20,070 nucleotides of DNA from a virus, in IMG/VR virus record IMGVR_UViG_3300034022_001056, positions 1-20,070 of that record; one strand, written 5' to 3'. Under the pieces are notes generated by a model that was not told where the DNA came from, did no database searches, and saw nothing but the letters and a program-made list of their open reading frames with translations. Below are positions 11,605-19,776 of this stretch, in pieces. A program made the position numbers and the translations under genes. Each line of letters starts with the position of its first letter. The stretch's first letter is position 1.

Positions 11605-12354
11605 ATGCCTACCGCCACTCTCAAGCCCGTCAAGCGCGCTGCCAAGGGCCACAACCGCTTCTGCGGCCCGGCCGCGCTCTCGATCATCGCGGGCGTCGAC
11701 ACCGCCGAAGCCGCCGCCGTCATCCGTCAAGTCAGCCGCAAGCGTAACGTGATGGGCACCTCGAACTGGGAAATCCTGCGCTCGCTCAACCTGCTCGGCT
11801 TCAAGGCGTCCTCGGCGGCCAAAGTCGATCCGCTTAACCGCAAGAAAAATCCGACGCTCGCCAGCTGGCTCGATGGCGACGAGCGCGACGGGCAGTCCCT
11901 CTACCTCATTGCCGCCGGGTACCACTGGCAGGTCGTGCAGGGGCGGCGCTTCTGCTGCGGGATCACCAAGGACATCGTCTCCACGCGCGACGCCAAGGTC
12001 AAGCGCCGCGCCCGGATCAGCGGCGTCTGGAAGATCGAGGGCGTGCGCAAGGTCGCGCTGGCCGACGTGCTGCCGGCCAAGCCCAAGCGCGACACGTCGG
12101 ACGACGCCGCGCAAGCTAAGGCCAAGCGGCTGGCCAAGCAATACGACATCAAGATCGAGGTAGACACCTATGGGCACGGCCCGGAGCGCCACGTGACCAT
12201 CATCGTCTGGGGGCCGACTTGGGCGCCGCACTTGGACGAGGAAACCGTTGACCCGTTCTACGACAATCACTTCACGTATGACTGGCGGGAGGCCCTTGAG
12301 CTGGTCGAGGAGTACGTCAAGCTGATCACCGCCAACCCTGAGCTGGTGGCGTGA
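11605..12354 (+). CDS. Papain/C39-like cysteine peptidase-fold protein (249 aa)
   Basis: The N-terminal half looks like a papain-fold cysteine peptidase related to C39-type enzymes. GHNRFCGPAALSIIAG puts a candidate nucleophile Cys20 at the start of the central helix. The segment SLYLIAAGYHWQVVQGRRFCCG gives a candidate His107 on the first strand, and Asp123 (GITKD) could be the third member. The C-terminal half (about 140-249) is charged and includes a Lys/Ala linker and a strand VTIIVWGP. Such domains cleave peptides or transfer acyl groups, but no partner is visible and the protein may be inactive. It is the first gene after promoter element D, with an AAGGAG site, and its stop overlaps the helicase start as GTGA. 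Catalytic assignment is by motif only. Confidence 0.6.
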   Translation: MPTATLKPVKRAAKGHNRFCGPAALSIIAGVDTAEAAAVIRQVSRKRNVMGTSNWEILRSLNLLGFKASSAAKVDPLNRKKNPTLASWLDGDERDGQSLYLIAAGYHWQVVQGRRFCCGITKDIVSTRDAKVKRRARISGVWKIEGVRKVALADVLPAKPKRDTSDDAAQAKAKRLAKQYDIKIEVDTYGHGPERHVTIIVWGPTWAPHLDEETVDPFYDNHFTYDWREALELVEEYVKLITANPELVA

Positions 12355-13715
12355 CACGCACCTTCACCCCTCATGAGTATCAACGCGACATCATGCAGTT
12401 CATTTGGGACAACCCGCGTTGTGGCGTGTGGGCTTTTATGGGCACCGGGAAGACGGTGTCGACGCTGACGGCGCTGGACGCCCTCGACCTGTGCGACGGC
12501 GTGTACCCGATACTGGTGCTGGCACCGAAGCGGGTGGCGCGGTCGACGTGGCCCGAGGAGGTCGCGAAGTGGCACCACCTGCGTCACCTGCGCGTGTCCG
12601 TCGTCACCGGCACGCCGAAGCAGCGTCAAGCCGCGCTTGACACGCCGGCGGACATTTTTACGATGAATTACGACAACCTCGTCTGGCTGACCGAGACGCT
12701 CGGCGACGCGTGGCCCTTCAAGACGGTCGTGGCGGACGAGTTGACGCGCCTCAAGTCCTTCCGCATCCGGCAGGGCAGCAAGCGCGCCGGCGCACTGGGT
12801 CGCGTGGCGCACACGAAGGTGACGCGCTTCATCGGCCTCACCGGCACTCCCGGCGCGAACGGGTTGAAGGATTTGTGGGGCCAGACGTGGTTCCTCGACC
12901 GGGGCGAGCGCCTCGGCCGCACCTTCAGCGCCTTTCAGGACCGCTGGTTCCGCACGGGCTATGACGGCTTCAGCATGTCGCCCATGGCGCACGCGCAGGG
13001 CGAGATCGAGGCGGCGCTGAAGGACATCTGCCTGACCGTGTCGGGGCTGCCCGTGGACGAGCCGATCTTCAACTCAATCGAGGTCGACCTGCCACCGGCG
13101 GCGCGTAAGCTGTACGAGGACATGGAGCGCGACGCCTTCGCGGAGATCGCCGAGTTCGGCATCGAGGCGGTCAACCCGGCCGTCAAGATGTCCAAGTGCC
13201 TCCAGATGGCCAACGGCGCCCTGTACGTCGACGACAGCGGCGCGTGGGAGGAGATACACGACGCAAAGCTGGAGGCGCTGGAGAGCGTCGTGGAGGAGGC
13301 CAACGGCGCGTCCGTGCTGGTGGCGTACAATTTCAAGAGCGACCTCGCGCGGCTGCGCAAACGGTTCCCGCAGGCGTGGGTCCTTGACGCCGACCCGCAG
13401 ACTATCGTGGAGTGGAATGCGGGCAAGATACCACTGCTACTGGCGCACCCGGCGTCGGCGGGGCACGGCCTGAACCTCGCCGACGGTGGCAACATCTTGG
13501 CGTTCTTCGGGCTGGACTGGAGCCTCGAGCTGCACATGCAGATTATCGAGCGGATTGGCCCGATGCGTCAGAAGCAGGCCGGTTATGATCGGCCGGTGTT
13601 CGTGCACTTTATCGTCGCGCGCGACACGGTCGACGCGACGGTGCTGGAGCGGCTCCGGTCGAAGCGCAGCGTGCAAGCGGTATTATTAGAAGCGATGAAG
13701 AGGAAAGCGAAATGA
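12351..13715 (+). CDS. SNF2-type superfamily 2 helicase (454 aa, GTG start)
   Basis: A complete phage-type SNF2-like helicase or translocase. FTPHEYQ (residues 5-11) is the Q-motif region, MGTGKT (30-35) the Walker A, VLAPKRV motif Ia, and VVADELTRLKS (Asp129, Glu130) the DExx box. LTGTPGANGLKDLW is motif III near 163, SAGHGLNLADGG is motif V, and ERIGPMRQ (400-407) is motif VI with its arginines. The ending RSVQAVLLEAMK is typical of this phage group. It probably remodels protein-DNA complexes or drives branch migration during recombination-dependent replication with the VRR-NUC and DUF2800 nucleases. The GTG overlaps the preceding stop (GTGA), so it depends on the C39-like gene for translation. 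Its own stop overlaps the next ATG (ATGA). Confidence 0.88.
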   Translation: MTRTFTPHEYQRDIMQFIWDNPRCGVWAFMGTGKTVSTLTALDALDLCDGVYPILVLAPKRVARSTWPEEVAKWHHLRHLRVSVVTGTPKQRQAALDTPADIFTMNYDNLVWLTETLGDAWPFKTVVADELTRLKSFRIRQGSKRAGALGRVAHTKVTRFIGLTGTPGANGLKDLWGQTWFLDRGERLGRTFSAFQDRWFRTGYDGFSMSPMAHAQGEIEAALKDICLTVSGLPVDEPIFNSIEVDLPPAARKLYEDMERDAFAEIAEFGIEAVNPAVKMSKCLQMANGALYVDDSGAWEEIHDAKLEALESVVEEANGASVLVAYNFKSDLARLRKRFPQAWVLDADPQTIVEWNAGKIPLLLAHPASAGHGLNLADGGNILAFFGLDWSLELHMQIIERIGPMRQKQAGYDRPVFVHFIVARDTVDATVLERLRSKRSVQAVLLEAMKRKAK

Positions 13716-14053
13716 ACCATCAGTGTGGCAGATGCGACGCGTTTTACTGGGATATGGCTGGCGCAAAGGCCTGCGAGCATGAGCCGGCCAAGCTGACCGG
13801 TGGCAGCAGTAGCTACTACACGGTGCGCGTCGAGCGGCCGACGTCCGGCGGCGAGCCGTACACGGCCGAGTGCAACGACATCATCGAGGCGCTGCAAATG
13901 GAGTACGACGTGGCCAACGTCTTCAAGGCGGCGTGGCGCGTGGCCGCGCTACGTCAGGGCCACGGCAAGCCGGGGCAGGACAGCGCGCGGTACGACGGCG
14001 AGAAGATCGTGTTCTTCGGGACACGGATTGTGGAACGGGAGGACGGGAAGTGA
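13712..14053 (+). CDS. DUF3310-like protein with N-terminal Cys/His knuckle (113 aa)
   Basis: The C-terminal two thirds resemble the phage DUF3310 (SaV-like) family. ECNDIIEALQMEYDVANVFKAAWRVAALRQG matches the pattern of a helix before N-(V/I)-F/I-K-x-x-x-R, followed by YDGEKIVFFGTRIVE. The N-terminus adds Cys5, Cys8, Cys21 and His23, spaced like a small zinc knuckle. The middle (SYYTVRVERPTSGGEPYTA) looks like a beta hairpin. Family function is not established; members are often encoded near nucleotide metabolism or replication genes. An AGAGGAAAG site lies upstream, and the ATG overlaps the helicase stop (ATGA). The stop overlaps a GTG start for a further small ORF. Confidence 0.7.
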   Translation: MNHQCGRCDAFYWDMAGAKACEHEPAKLTGGSSSYYTVRVERPTSGGEPYTAECNDIIEALQMEYDVANVFKAAWRVAALRQGHGKPGQDSARYDGEKIVFFGTRIVEREDGK

Positions 14054-14202
14054 CGGCTAAGAACTCCGGGTTTTGCCCTCACGACGCGCCTTGGGAGATG
14101 CCGTGCCTTTTTTGCGAGGAGCAAGATATTTCGCCGCCAATGCCGAAGCCTCGCTCGTCGCGAAACCCCCCGAAGCGTAACCCTCGCGCCCAAACCGCTT
14201 GA
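14050..14202 (+). CDS. Small Cys/His-rich protein (50 aa), overlapping the convergent gene
   Basis: The GTG at 14050 forms a GTGA overlap with the DUF3310-like gene, with a GGAGG site a few bases upstream. This is the same coupling used throughout the operon. The 50-residue product has FCPHDAPWEMPCLFCEE, in which Cys9, His11, Cys20 and Cys23 could bind a zinc ion. A Pro/Arg/Lys-rich tail follows and may be disordered. No family is recognised. All but its first seven bases lie over the 3' end of the minus-strand gene ending at 14057. One of the two may therefore be shorter than drawn, or both are read from opposite strands. It would be the last gene of the plus-strand operon. Confidence 0.45.
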   Translation: MTAKNSGFCPHDAPWEMPCLFCEEQDISPPMPKPRSSRNPPKRNPRAQTA

Positions 14203-15535
14203 TGTCCTCAAGATACTTGGATTGCTTGTCTACCCACTCTTGATCGAATTGCTGGATGCGGGGATCTGATCCATACGCTTTCTTTATCTTGCCGGGCGTG
14301 CGGCCGAACAGGTACGCCTGTTTTTGCACCGGAGTGTAAGGCGCGTCTTTCATCGCCTCCGCATAATTGCTGAACATCAGCTCGCGGGGAACACCTGCCT
14401 CTGTTTTCCCGAAGTATTCACCACCAAGGCCCGCAGGGTAGTTGGGGTGCGCCAACTCGCCGGTGTCAGCGGCGTATCCCTTGAACGGGCGCAGCGAGGA
14501 GATCATCTGCCCTGACGTGCCTTCGGGAGCGTACAGGAGATCGGGTGTCGCGAGTGCCGCTCTGTTTGCGCCGATGTCCGGGAAACCTGATGAAAGCGCG
14601 CTTGCCTTATCCATCATCTGGGTGACTGCGGTGCGCTGCGGCATCTTCACGGCACTGATGTCGTTTAGCTGGGCGGCTGCGGCTATCGGATCAACGCCAA
14701 AACCGATGAAGTCAGGGCGTTTTAGCTTGCGGCGGATAGCCTCGTCCATGACATCCAACTGCTTTTGCGAGACACCCCCAGCGGCGATCTGCCGGCCGAT
14801 CAAGTCGATCATGGAAACAGATTGGTCGCCGCCTGTCGCGCCCATCGTCGTGTAGATACCCGCAATCGGGCCACCAAGCATTTGCTCGGCCTGTTGCCGT
14901 TGTTTGTCGATGGCGCTGATAACGCCCTGATTGGAGCGCCAGACGTCAGTGCCCCCCATAGCCGCCTGCTGGCGCGGAAAGTCCGGCCCCGCATATGTTT
15001 GCGTGGAGCCTACCTGCGGTCGGTCGTTGACGCCGTGGATCAGCGTCGCGCCGCGTATCCGGTCACCGATCAGCGGAATGCCGCCGGCAAACTCCTTCGC
15101 AATTTCCTCGGGCGACCGAACTATCTCCGGCGGCATTTCGAATGCGGGGCTGGTCCGCGCTTCCACGCGGTTTGCGGGCACGCTCCCCGCCAACCCGGAG
15201 TACCCCCGGTTGCTTTGTGCCATGAAGGGGTGACGGCCCACGATAGGCACTCCCCGCTCGATGGCGAAAGACCCGCCGAGGCCCGCGCCTTGCGGAAACC
15301 GCACATCCTGCAATTCAGGATGCCGTTCGGCGACGGGTTCGACCGCTTGGTACTTGGGCGCGCGTGGGGTCGCGGGGACTTTTTTGCTTTTGGCGGCGAG
15401 AGACACAGGCGCGACCGCCTTGGCAGCGCGTGCCGCTGGCTTGGTCGCCTTCGCGGCAGCTTCCGCCAGCTTAGCGGCCTCCTCGGCCTTCTTTGCCGCT
15501 TTGGCGGCCTTTACGGCAAGGCTCATGATACCCAT
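14057..15535 (-). CDS. Putative virion-associated protein (492 aa)
   Basis: No enzyme family is recognised. The N-terminal 60 residues are a Lys/Ala-rich helix (AKKAEEAAKLAEAAAKATK) followed by Pro-containing linkers. The middle is a mixed alpha/beta region with Gly-rich loops, including MLGGPIAGIYTTMGATGGDQ near 225-245. The basic C-terminal tail follows a YASGGF element (residues 453-458). An AGGAG site precedes the ATG by 7 bases, and the start shares one base with the stop of the upstream gene (TGATG); MSLAV three codons later is an alternative start. It is the last gene of the minus-strand block of large Gly/Ala-rich proteins, so an internal virion or ejection-protein role is the best guess. 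Its 3' end overlaps the plus-strand operon for 146 bases. Confidence 0.6.
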   Translation of the reverse strand: MGIMSLAVKAAKAAKKAEEAAKLAEAAAKATKPAARAAKAVAPVSLAAKSKKVPATPRAPKYQAVEPVAERHPELQDVRFPQGAGLGGSFAIERGVPIVGRHPFMAQSNRGYSGLAGSVPANRVEARTSPAFEMPPEIVRSPEEIAKEFAGGIPLIGDRIRGATLIHGVNDRPQVGSTQTYAGPDFPRQQAAMGGTDVWRSNQGVISAIDKQRQQAEQMLGGPIAGIYTTMGATGGDQSVSMIDLIGRQIAAGGVSQKQLDVMDEAIRRKLKRPDFIGFGVDPIAAAAQLNDISAVKMPQRTAVTQMMDKASALSSGFPDIGANRAALATPDLLYAPEGTSGQMISSLRPFKGYAADTGELAHPNYPAGLGGEYFGKTEAGVPRELMFSNYAEAMKDAPYTPVQKQAYLFGRTPGKIKKAYGSDPRIQQFDQEWVDKQSKYLEDIKRFGREGYASGGFATSEASALAAKYLAPRKKGTASPKARREGKTRSS

Positions 15536-17046
15536 CAGTGGCTCCTGCCAGATACAGCGCCGCCTGTAGCATAGTTTCGCATGGCGTTCATGAGGTCTGC
15601 GTGGGTCGTTGCCTCGTTACCGGCCTTGTCCCACACCGTGTGGTGGGCGAGGTGCTGGTAGTACGGCGCGAGGTCGTCGGGGAGCGCCAAACCTAAAGAA
15701 GACAGGCGCCCAGCCAGCCGATCTACGGCTTCCAAACCCCCGAGACCACTTTTGCGCCCCATGTAGGACGTGGCATCTGCAGTCGGCCGCCCGGTGTTCA
15801 ACACGATCTGCCGCGCGTCGAGGGTGGGCAGGTCTCCACGGCCGAGCATGGACCCGACGAAACCCGCCTTCGGCGCAGCTACCCCACGAACCTTGTCGCG
15901 GATGAACGCGCGGTAGTCTGCAATGCCGCCGGCGTCGCCCGGTGTGGCGAGAATGAGGTCCGACATGCGCGGGGCTTCCTGCGGCAGGTTCTGGGCGGCC
16001 CACTCAAGATCCTCAGCAAGTTTGTTTTGGAACCCAAACGGAGAAAACTTAGCCTGCAGATCTTCCAGCGCGTCCGTCCGAACCTGCCCGCGTTGCGCGG
16101 CGTCGAGATAGGCCTGCCCCGCGTCCGTCCCGAGCCACTCTGCAAAAGCGCCCTCGGGACGCACCATGTCGAGGTTTAGCTGGCCTAGCTCGAGGCCACC
16201 GCGTTCTGCGGTGGCGAGGGGGCGCGCCTGCCGTTGAATGCTGGACCGCGTGATGCCGTACGCCTTCAACAAGTCGCGCGGCTCCATGCCGCGCTGCGCC
16301 TGCAGGTTCTTCTCCTGCATGAACCGCCCGAAATTTATTGCCTCGGGCGAGACAGCCGACAGGTCGCCGAGGTCTTGTTGAACCTCCCCGAGGGGGCGCC
16401 AGTTCCAGTCTTCAATGCTGCGCGTTTCCGGGTCTACGTACGCTGCTTTGGGCGCGCTTGTCTCCGCTGCGCGCTTCGCGACGGGAGCCGCCCGCCGACC
16501 GCGCACGGCCCTGCCGGCCAGCGCACCGGCACCCTCCAGCGCCCTTACGGCCATCTTGCCGGGCACGGGTGCCACCATCATGGCAGCCTCGTAGGCACTG
16601 CTGAGCGGGTTGTCGTACAGTTGCCCCGGCAGCGCCTGCACGCCGCTGACGATGGCGTCCTGCGCGCCTCTCGACATGCGGGTCGCGCCCGGGTCGTAGC
16701 CGGCACCGCGCGGTGCGCCCATCGCGTCGAGACCGCGCTGCGACGTGCCAGTCACGAGCTGGTTGCCAGTCCTGCCGAGGAGCTGGGCGATGTCCGCGCC
16801 GGCGTCGAACGTGGTGCGGTAGTCGCCGCGCAGCGCAGGCCCACGCAGCTCTGGCGGCAGCATGTCCCCCAGCCGCTGGGCTGCGCCGAGGGCGAAGCGG
16901 CTGCCCGTGTCAGCCATCTCCGGCAGCGAGCGCACGCCCTCCACGATGCGGCGGCCCACCACGGGCACGTCGCTGGCGATGTTGCGGCCGTACTGCGCGA
17001 GCAGCTCCGCGAGGGTCGGCTCCTTCTTGCGCGGCTTGACGGCCAT
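15535..17046 (-). CDS. Putative virion-associated protein (503 aa)
   Basis: Middle gene of the minus-strand block, joined to both neighbours by one-base TGATG overlaps. The N-terminus is Lys/Arg-rich. Residues about 25-190 are helical and Gly/Ala/Pro-rich, with weakly hydrophobic stretches such as AYEAAMMVAPVPGKMAVRAL. A basic AGRAVRGRRAAPVAKRA patch follows. The C-terminal third contains DARQIVLNTGRP, LGGLEAVDRLAGRL and LAPYYQHLAHHTVWD, which are striking but not motifs I can assign. It ends NYATGGAVSGRSH, sharing the A-x-GG element with the neighbouring proteins. Nothing suggests a peptidase or transglycosylase active site. A minor virion or DNA-ejection component is inferred from context only. 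Confidence 0.58.
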   Translation of the reverse strand: MAVKPRKKEPTLAELLAQYGRNIASDVPVVGRRIVEGVRSLPEMADTGSRFALGAAQRLGDMLPPELRGPALRGDYRTTFDAGADIAQLLGRTGNQLVTGTSQRGLDAMGAPRGAGYDPGATRMSRGAQDAIVSGVQALPGQLYDNPLSSAYEAAMMVAPVPGKMAVRALEGAGALAGRAVRGRRAAPVAKRAAETSAPKAAYVDPETRSIEDWNWRPLGEVQQDLGDLSAVSPEAINFGRFMQEKNLQAQRGMEPRDLLKAYGITRSSIQRQARPLATAERGGLELGQLNLDMVRPEGAFAEWLGTDAGQAYLDAAQRGQVRTDALEDLQAKFSPFGFQNKLAEDLEWAAQNLPQEAPRMSDLILATPGDAGGIADYRAFIRDKVRGVAAPKAGFVGSMLGRGDLPTLDARQIVLNTGRPTADATSYMGRKSGLGGLEAVDRLAGRLSSLGLALPDDLAPYYQHLAHHTVWDKAGNEATTHADLMNAMRNYATGGAVSGRSH

Positions 17047-19775
17047 CAGAGGTGCATCCGGGGCACTTGTTGGACCCGGGGCATAGTCGCCAGACCGCCG
17101 CGCGCCATGGCCGCCGGCTGGTCGACCTGTATCTCGGTGCCATCCGGCAGCGTCACTATGCCCGTCTCAGGGTCATAAGATCCTTGTTCGCCGAGTTCCA
17201 TCGGTGCCGCTGCTGGCTCCGGCGAGAACGGCTTGACGGCAGGCGGAAGCGGGACAGCGTTTGCCGGCAGACGCTCGGCGGCGGCGGGGTCGATGCGTGA
17301 CGCGGGGTCGTACAGGAAACCGCGCGTTACGTCCGGTGTCAACGCGCGCCCGGGAACCGATGCTGCGTATTTCGACACAAGGTCAGCCATGCCCGTCACG
17401 ACACGATTACGGGGAGCCGTCAGCGTCCGCTGGATCGCGGCGCGGCCCGTGCGCGAGTACGGGGCGCCGAGGAGGCCCATGAGGCCGCCGCCGACGAGGA
17501 TATTGGACGCCATGTCGGTGCCGGCGTCTGCACCCTCTGGCTGGTCGCGCAGTGCCGCACTGCCGCCGGACAAGGCGGAACCGAGAGCCAGCGGGACGAG
17601 CATTCGGCCAGCAGTACCGCTGTCGCCCACATCAGACGGCAGGCGCATCGCGCCGGCCTCTATAGTGGGCTGCGATGGGTATTCGCCCCGGGCTGCCTTG
17701 GCCTTGCCGCCAAACATTTTCGTGTTCTTCACCGTTGCACGCTTGATGGCGGCGGGCGTGAACACACCGCCGGCATTCGCTGGGGCCATATTGATGGCAT
17801 CGGCGACAGACGCAAGGTTGCCGTATGTCTCGTTCGCGTTCTTAAATAGAATTGCGTTATCAGGATACTGGCGCTCCATCGCGCCCTCAAACTCCTCGCG
17901 CAGGTTCTTCAACACTGGTGACACGCTTGAAGACAATGGATCGTTTTCGTATGCCTTCGTCAGCTTTGTGATCTCCTGCACGATGGTCTGAAGATACTTG
18001 CCCGGTATCTCACCCGTCGTCGGATCGATGAGGGGGCCGATGAGGTCATTGAGCTGTGTGCGCAGTTCCAGCCCGACGCGCGGGATGGACTGCACTTTGC
18101 TGCCAACCTGCTGTACGCCCTTCAAGAGTTCGGCGTCGGGCATGATCGAGATGCCGTTGAGTGCGTTGTCGTAGGCGTCCTTGACGTGCCGCTCGGCAAT
18201 GGTGAAGCCCGCGTGCCCAATCTCACCGCCGGTGGTGGCGCCGAGAGGGGCCAACCGCTCGTCAAGTATTCTGCGGTTAAAGTCCTCTAGGCTCTCCCGA
18301 CGGCGTTCCGCCGCCGCATTGCCGATGACCGGGTACTTCTCAAGAACGTCCTCAAGCTGCTTGGCGCGACCGCCAAGCAACTGCCCGGGTGTCATGCGGA
18401 TACCCGCCTCCGACAGCCGCAAGACGTCGGGATCTTGGACGCCGCGAAGGGCGGAGCCAGCGACGTTCATGGCACCACGTCCGAGTATGCCTAGTCCTGT
18501 GCCGAGGGCCGCTCCGGTGGCGGCGCCGCTGTAGCCACTACCCGGCTCGGCAGCGCCGGCGCCCTGATAGGCACCGAGGAGTGCGTCCGTCATGATGGGG
18601 GCAGCGCGGCCGTAACCGCGCGCCGCGAGGAGCGCTTCGCCGCCGAGGCCAAGGGCCGCCGAACCGGCAAACTGGCCAGCCATTGTCGAACCGGGGTACT
18701 GCCGCTGCAGGCCCTCCATGACGGCCTTCGTCCGCTCTTCGTCGCCCGAAATCGCGGGGAGGAAGCCGCCCGAGAGGATGTCTGCTGCGCCGACGACACC
18801 CGCGCCGACGGGACTTGCCCCGACAGCTCCGGTGGTCTTCGCGAGACCCGTGACGGGTTGCAAGAACTGCTCGATGTCCACGGCGGGCGTCGCACCCGGG
18901 TTGGACTTGACGTAGGAGACGACCTCCTCAACGTTCTTGGCCTTGGCACCCAAACCGGGTTGGACGGTGTCGAGGTAACTGCGGATCTGCGAGGCGTCCG
19001 CGCCCTCCGACACCATACTGCCAACAATGCCGTTAAGACCTTTGTAGAGGGCCGACTTCGCGTCAACGGCTTTGTCGCTGGTGAGTTCCTGCTTACCCTT
19101 GCGCGGGTCCGTGGCAAGGGTGGGAATGCTGTATTTACGCATGACTTCAGGCGAGTTTGCGTCCTCGTTGTTCATGTATGCGCGAGCTTTTTTGTAGTGC
19201 GTCTCGACGTTCGAGAGCGCCCGCTGCATGGCCATGGGCGACATGTTAGGGAGCAAGAGACCCATGTCGCCTTCAAGGATTTTGAGTTCCTTTTCGGACA
19301 GCGCGCCGAAACCAGAGGCTCCGGTCTTGGACTGGGCTTTCATCGCCTTCAGGGTCTCGATGACGCTGGGCGCGGTGATGTTTGTCAACGCATTCCTAAG
19401 ATCGGTTGCCTGCGTGGCGTTGAGCTTACCCAAGACCTGCCCGGGAAGGCCAGTGGAGTAGGGGCCGATCAGCGACCGTGCATATGCGATGTTATTGAGA
19501 ATGGCGTCGTTCTTGTCGAGGGCGAGTGCCTTCGCCTGCGGAGACGGCGGAGTAGGCTCCGCCGCCTCTGCCTTTGCGCCGACTACCCTTGCCGTGCCTT
19601 CGAGGATTTTTCTTTTGAGCGGACGATTGCGCTTCTCCTCAGCCGCTTTGTCTGCGGCAATTCGAGCTGTTAGATCGCGGGCGGCGATGACGCTTTGTCT
19701 GTCCACCTCGCGCGAACTCAGAGGCGCGGCAGGTGCACGCGCGAAACCGGCGTCGTCAAATGGGTCCAGTGCCAT
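17046..19775 (-). CDS. Large internal virion / DNA-ejection-type protein (909 aa)
   Basis: The ATG at 19775 follows directly on the stop of the upstream gene (TAACATG) with an AAAGGG site; the 19862 start would lie inside that gene. Residues 142-164 (KAMKAQSKTGASGFGALSEK) and the flanking helices resemble the segment with S-x-T-G-x-x-x-G-x-(V/L)-S-x-x-E-L that I recall from ejection-type proteins of podovirus-like phages. Residues about 316-446 are Gly/Ala-rich and hydrophobic, suited to membrane insertion. GIRMTPGQLLGG (458-469) and the helices after it recur in large phage virion proteins. The C-terminus has a Pro/Glu region and a MARGGLA element 20 residues from the end. No lytic active site is visible. 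A channel-forming or ejection role is inference. Confidence 0.62.
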   Translation of the reverse strand: MALDPFDDAGFARAPAAPLSSREVDRQSVIAARDLTARIAADKAAEEKRNRPLKRKILEGTARVVGAKAEAAEPTPPSPQAKALALDKNDAILNNIAYARSLIGPYSTGLPGQVLGKLNATQATDLRNALTNITAPSVIETLKAMKAQSKTGASGFGALSEKELKILEGDMGLLLPNMSPMAMQRALSNVETHYKKARAYMNNEDANSPEVMRKYSIPTLATDPRKGKQELTSDKAVDAKSALYKGLNGIVGSMVSEGADASQIRSYLDTVQPGLGAKAKNVEEVVSYVKSNPGATPAVDIEQFLQPVTGLAKTTGAVGASPVGAGVVGAADILSGGFLPAISGDEERTKAVMEGLQRQYPGSTMAGQFAGSAALGLGGEALLAARGYGRAAPIMTDALLGAYQGAGAAEPGSGYSGAATGAALGTGLGILGRGAMNVAGSALRGVQDPDVLRLSEAGIRMTPGQLLGGRAKQLEDVLEKYPVIGNAAAERRRESLEDFNRRILDERLAPLGATTGGEIGHAGFTIAERHVKDAYDNALNGISIMPDAELLKGVQQVGSKVQSIPRVGLELRTQLNDLIGPLIDPTTGEIPGKYLQTIVQEITKLTKAYENDPLSSSVSPVLKNLREEFEGAMERQYPDNAILFKNANETYGNLASVADAINMAPANAGGVFTPAAIKRATVKNTKMFGGKAKAARGEYPSQPTIEAGAMRLPSDVGDSGTAGRMLVPLALGSALSGGSAALRDQPEGADAGTDMASNILVGGGLMGLLGAPYSRTGRAAIQRTLTAPRNRVVTGMADLVSKYAASVPGRALTPDVTRGFLYDPASRIDPAAAERLPANAVPLPPAVKPFSPEPAAAPMELGEQGSYDPETGIVTLPDGTEIQVDQPAAMARGGLATMPRVQQVPRMHL

Positions 19776-19776
19776 G

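Noticed and set aside
14200-14220. CTTGA/TCAAG inverted repeat as a shared terminator for the convergent operons
   Set aside because: The stem is only five base pairs, has no U-tract on either strand and lies inside the coding region of the minus-strand gene.
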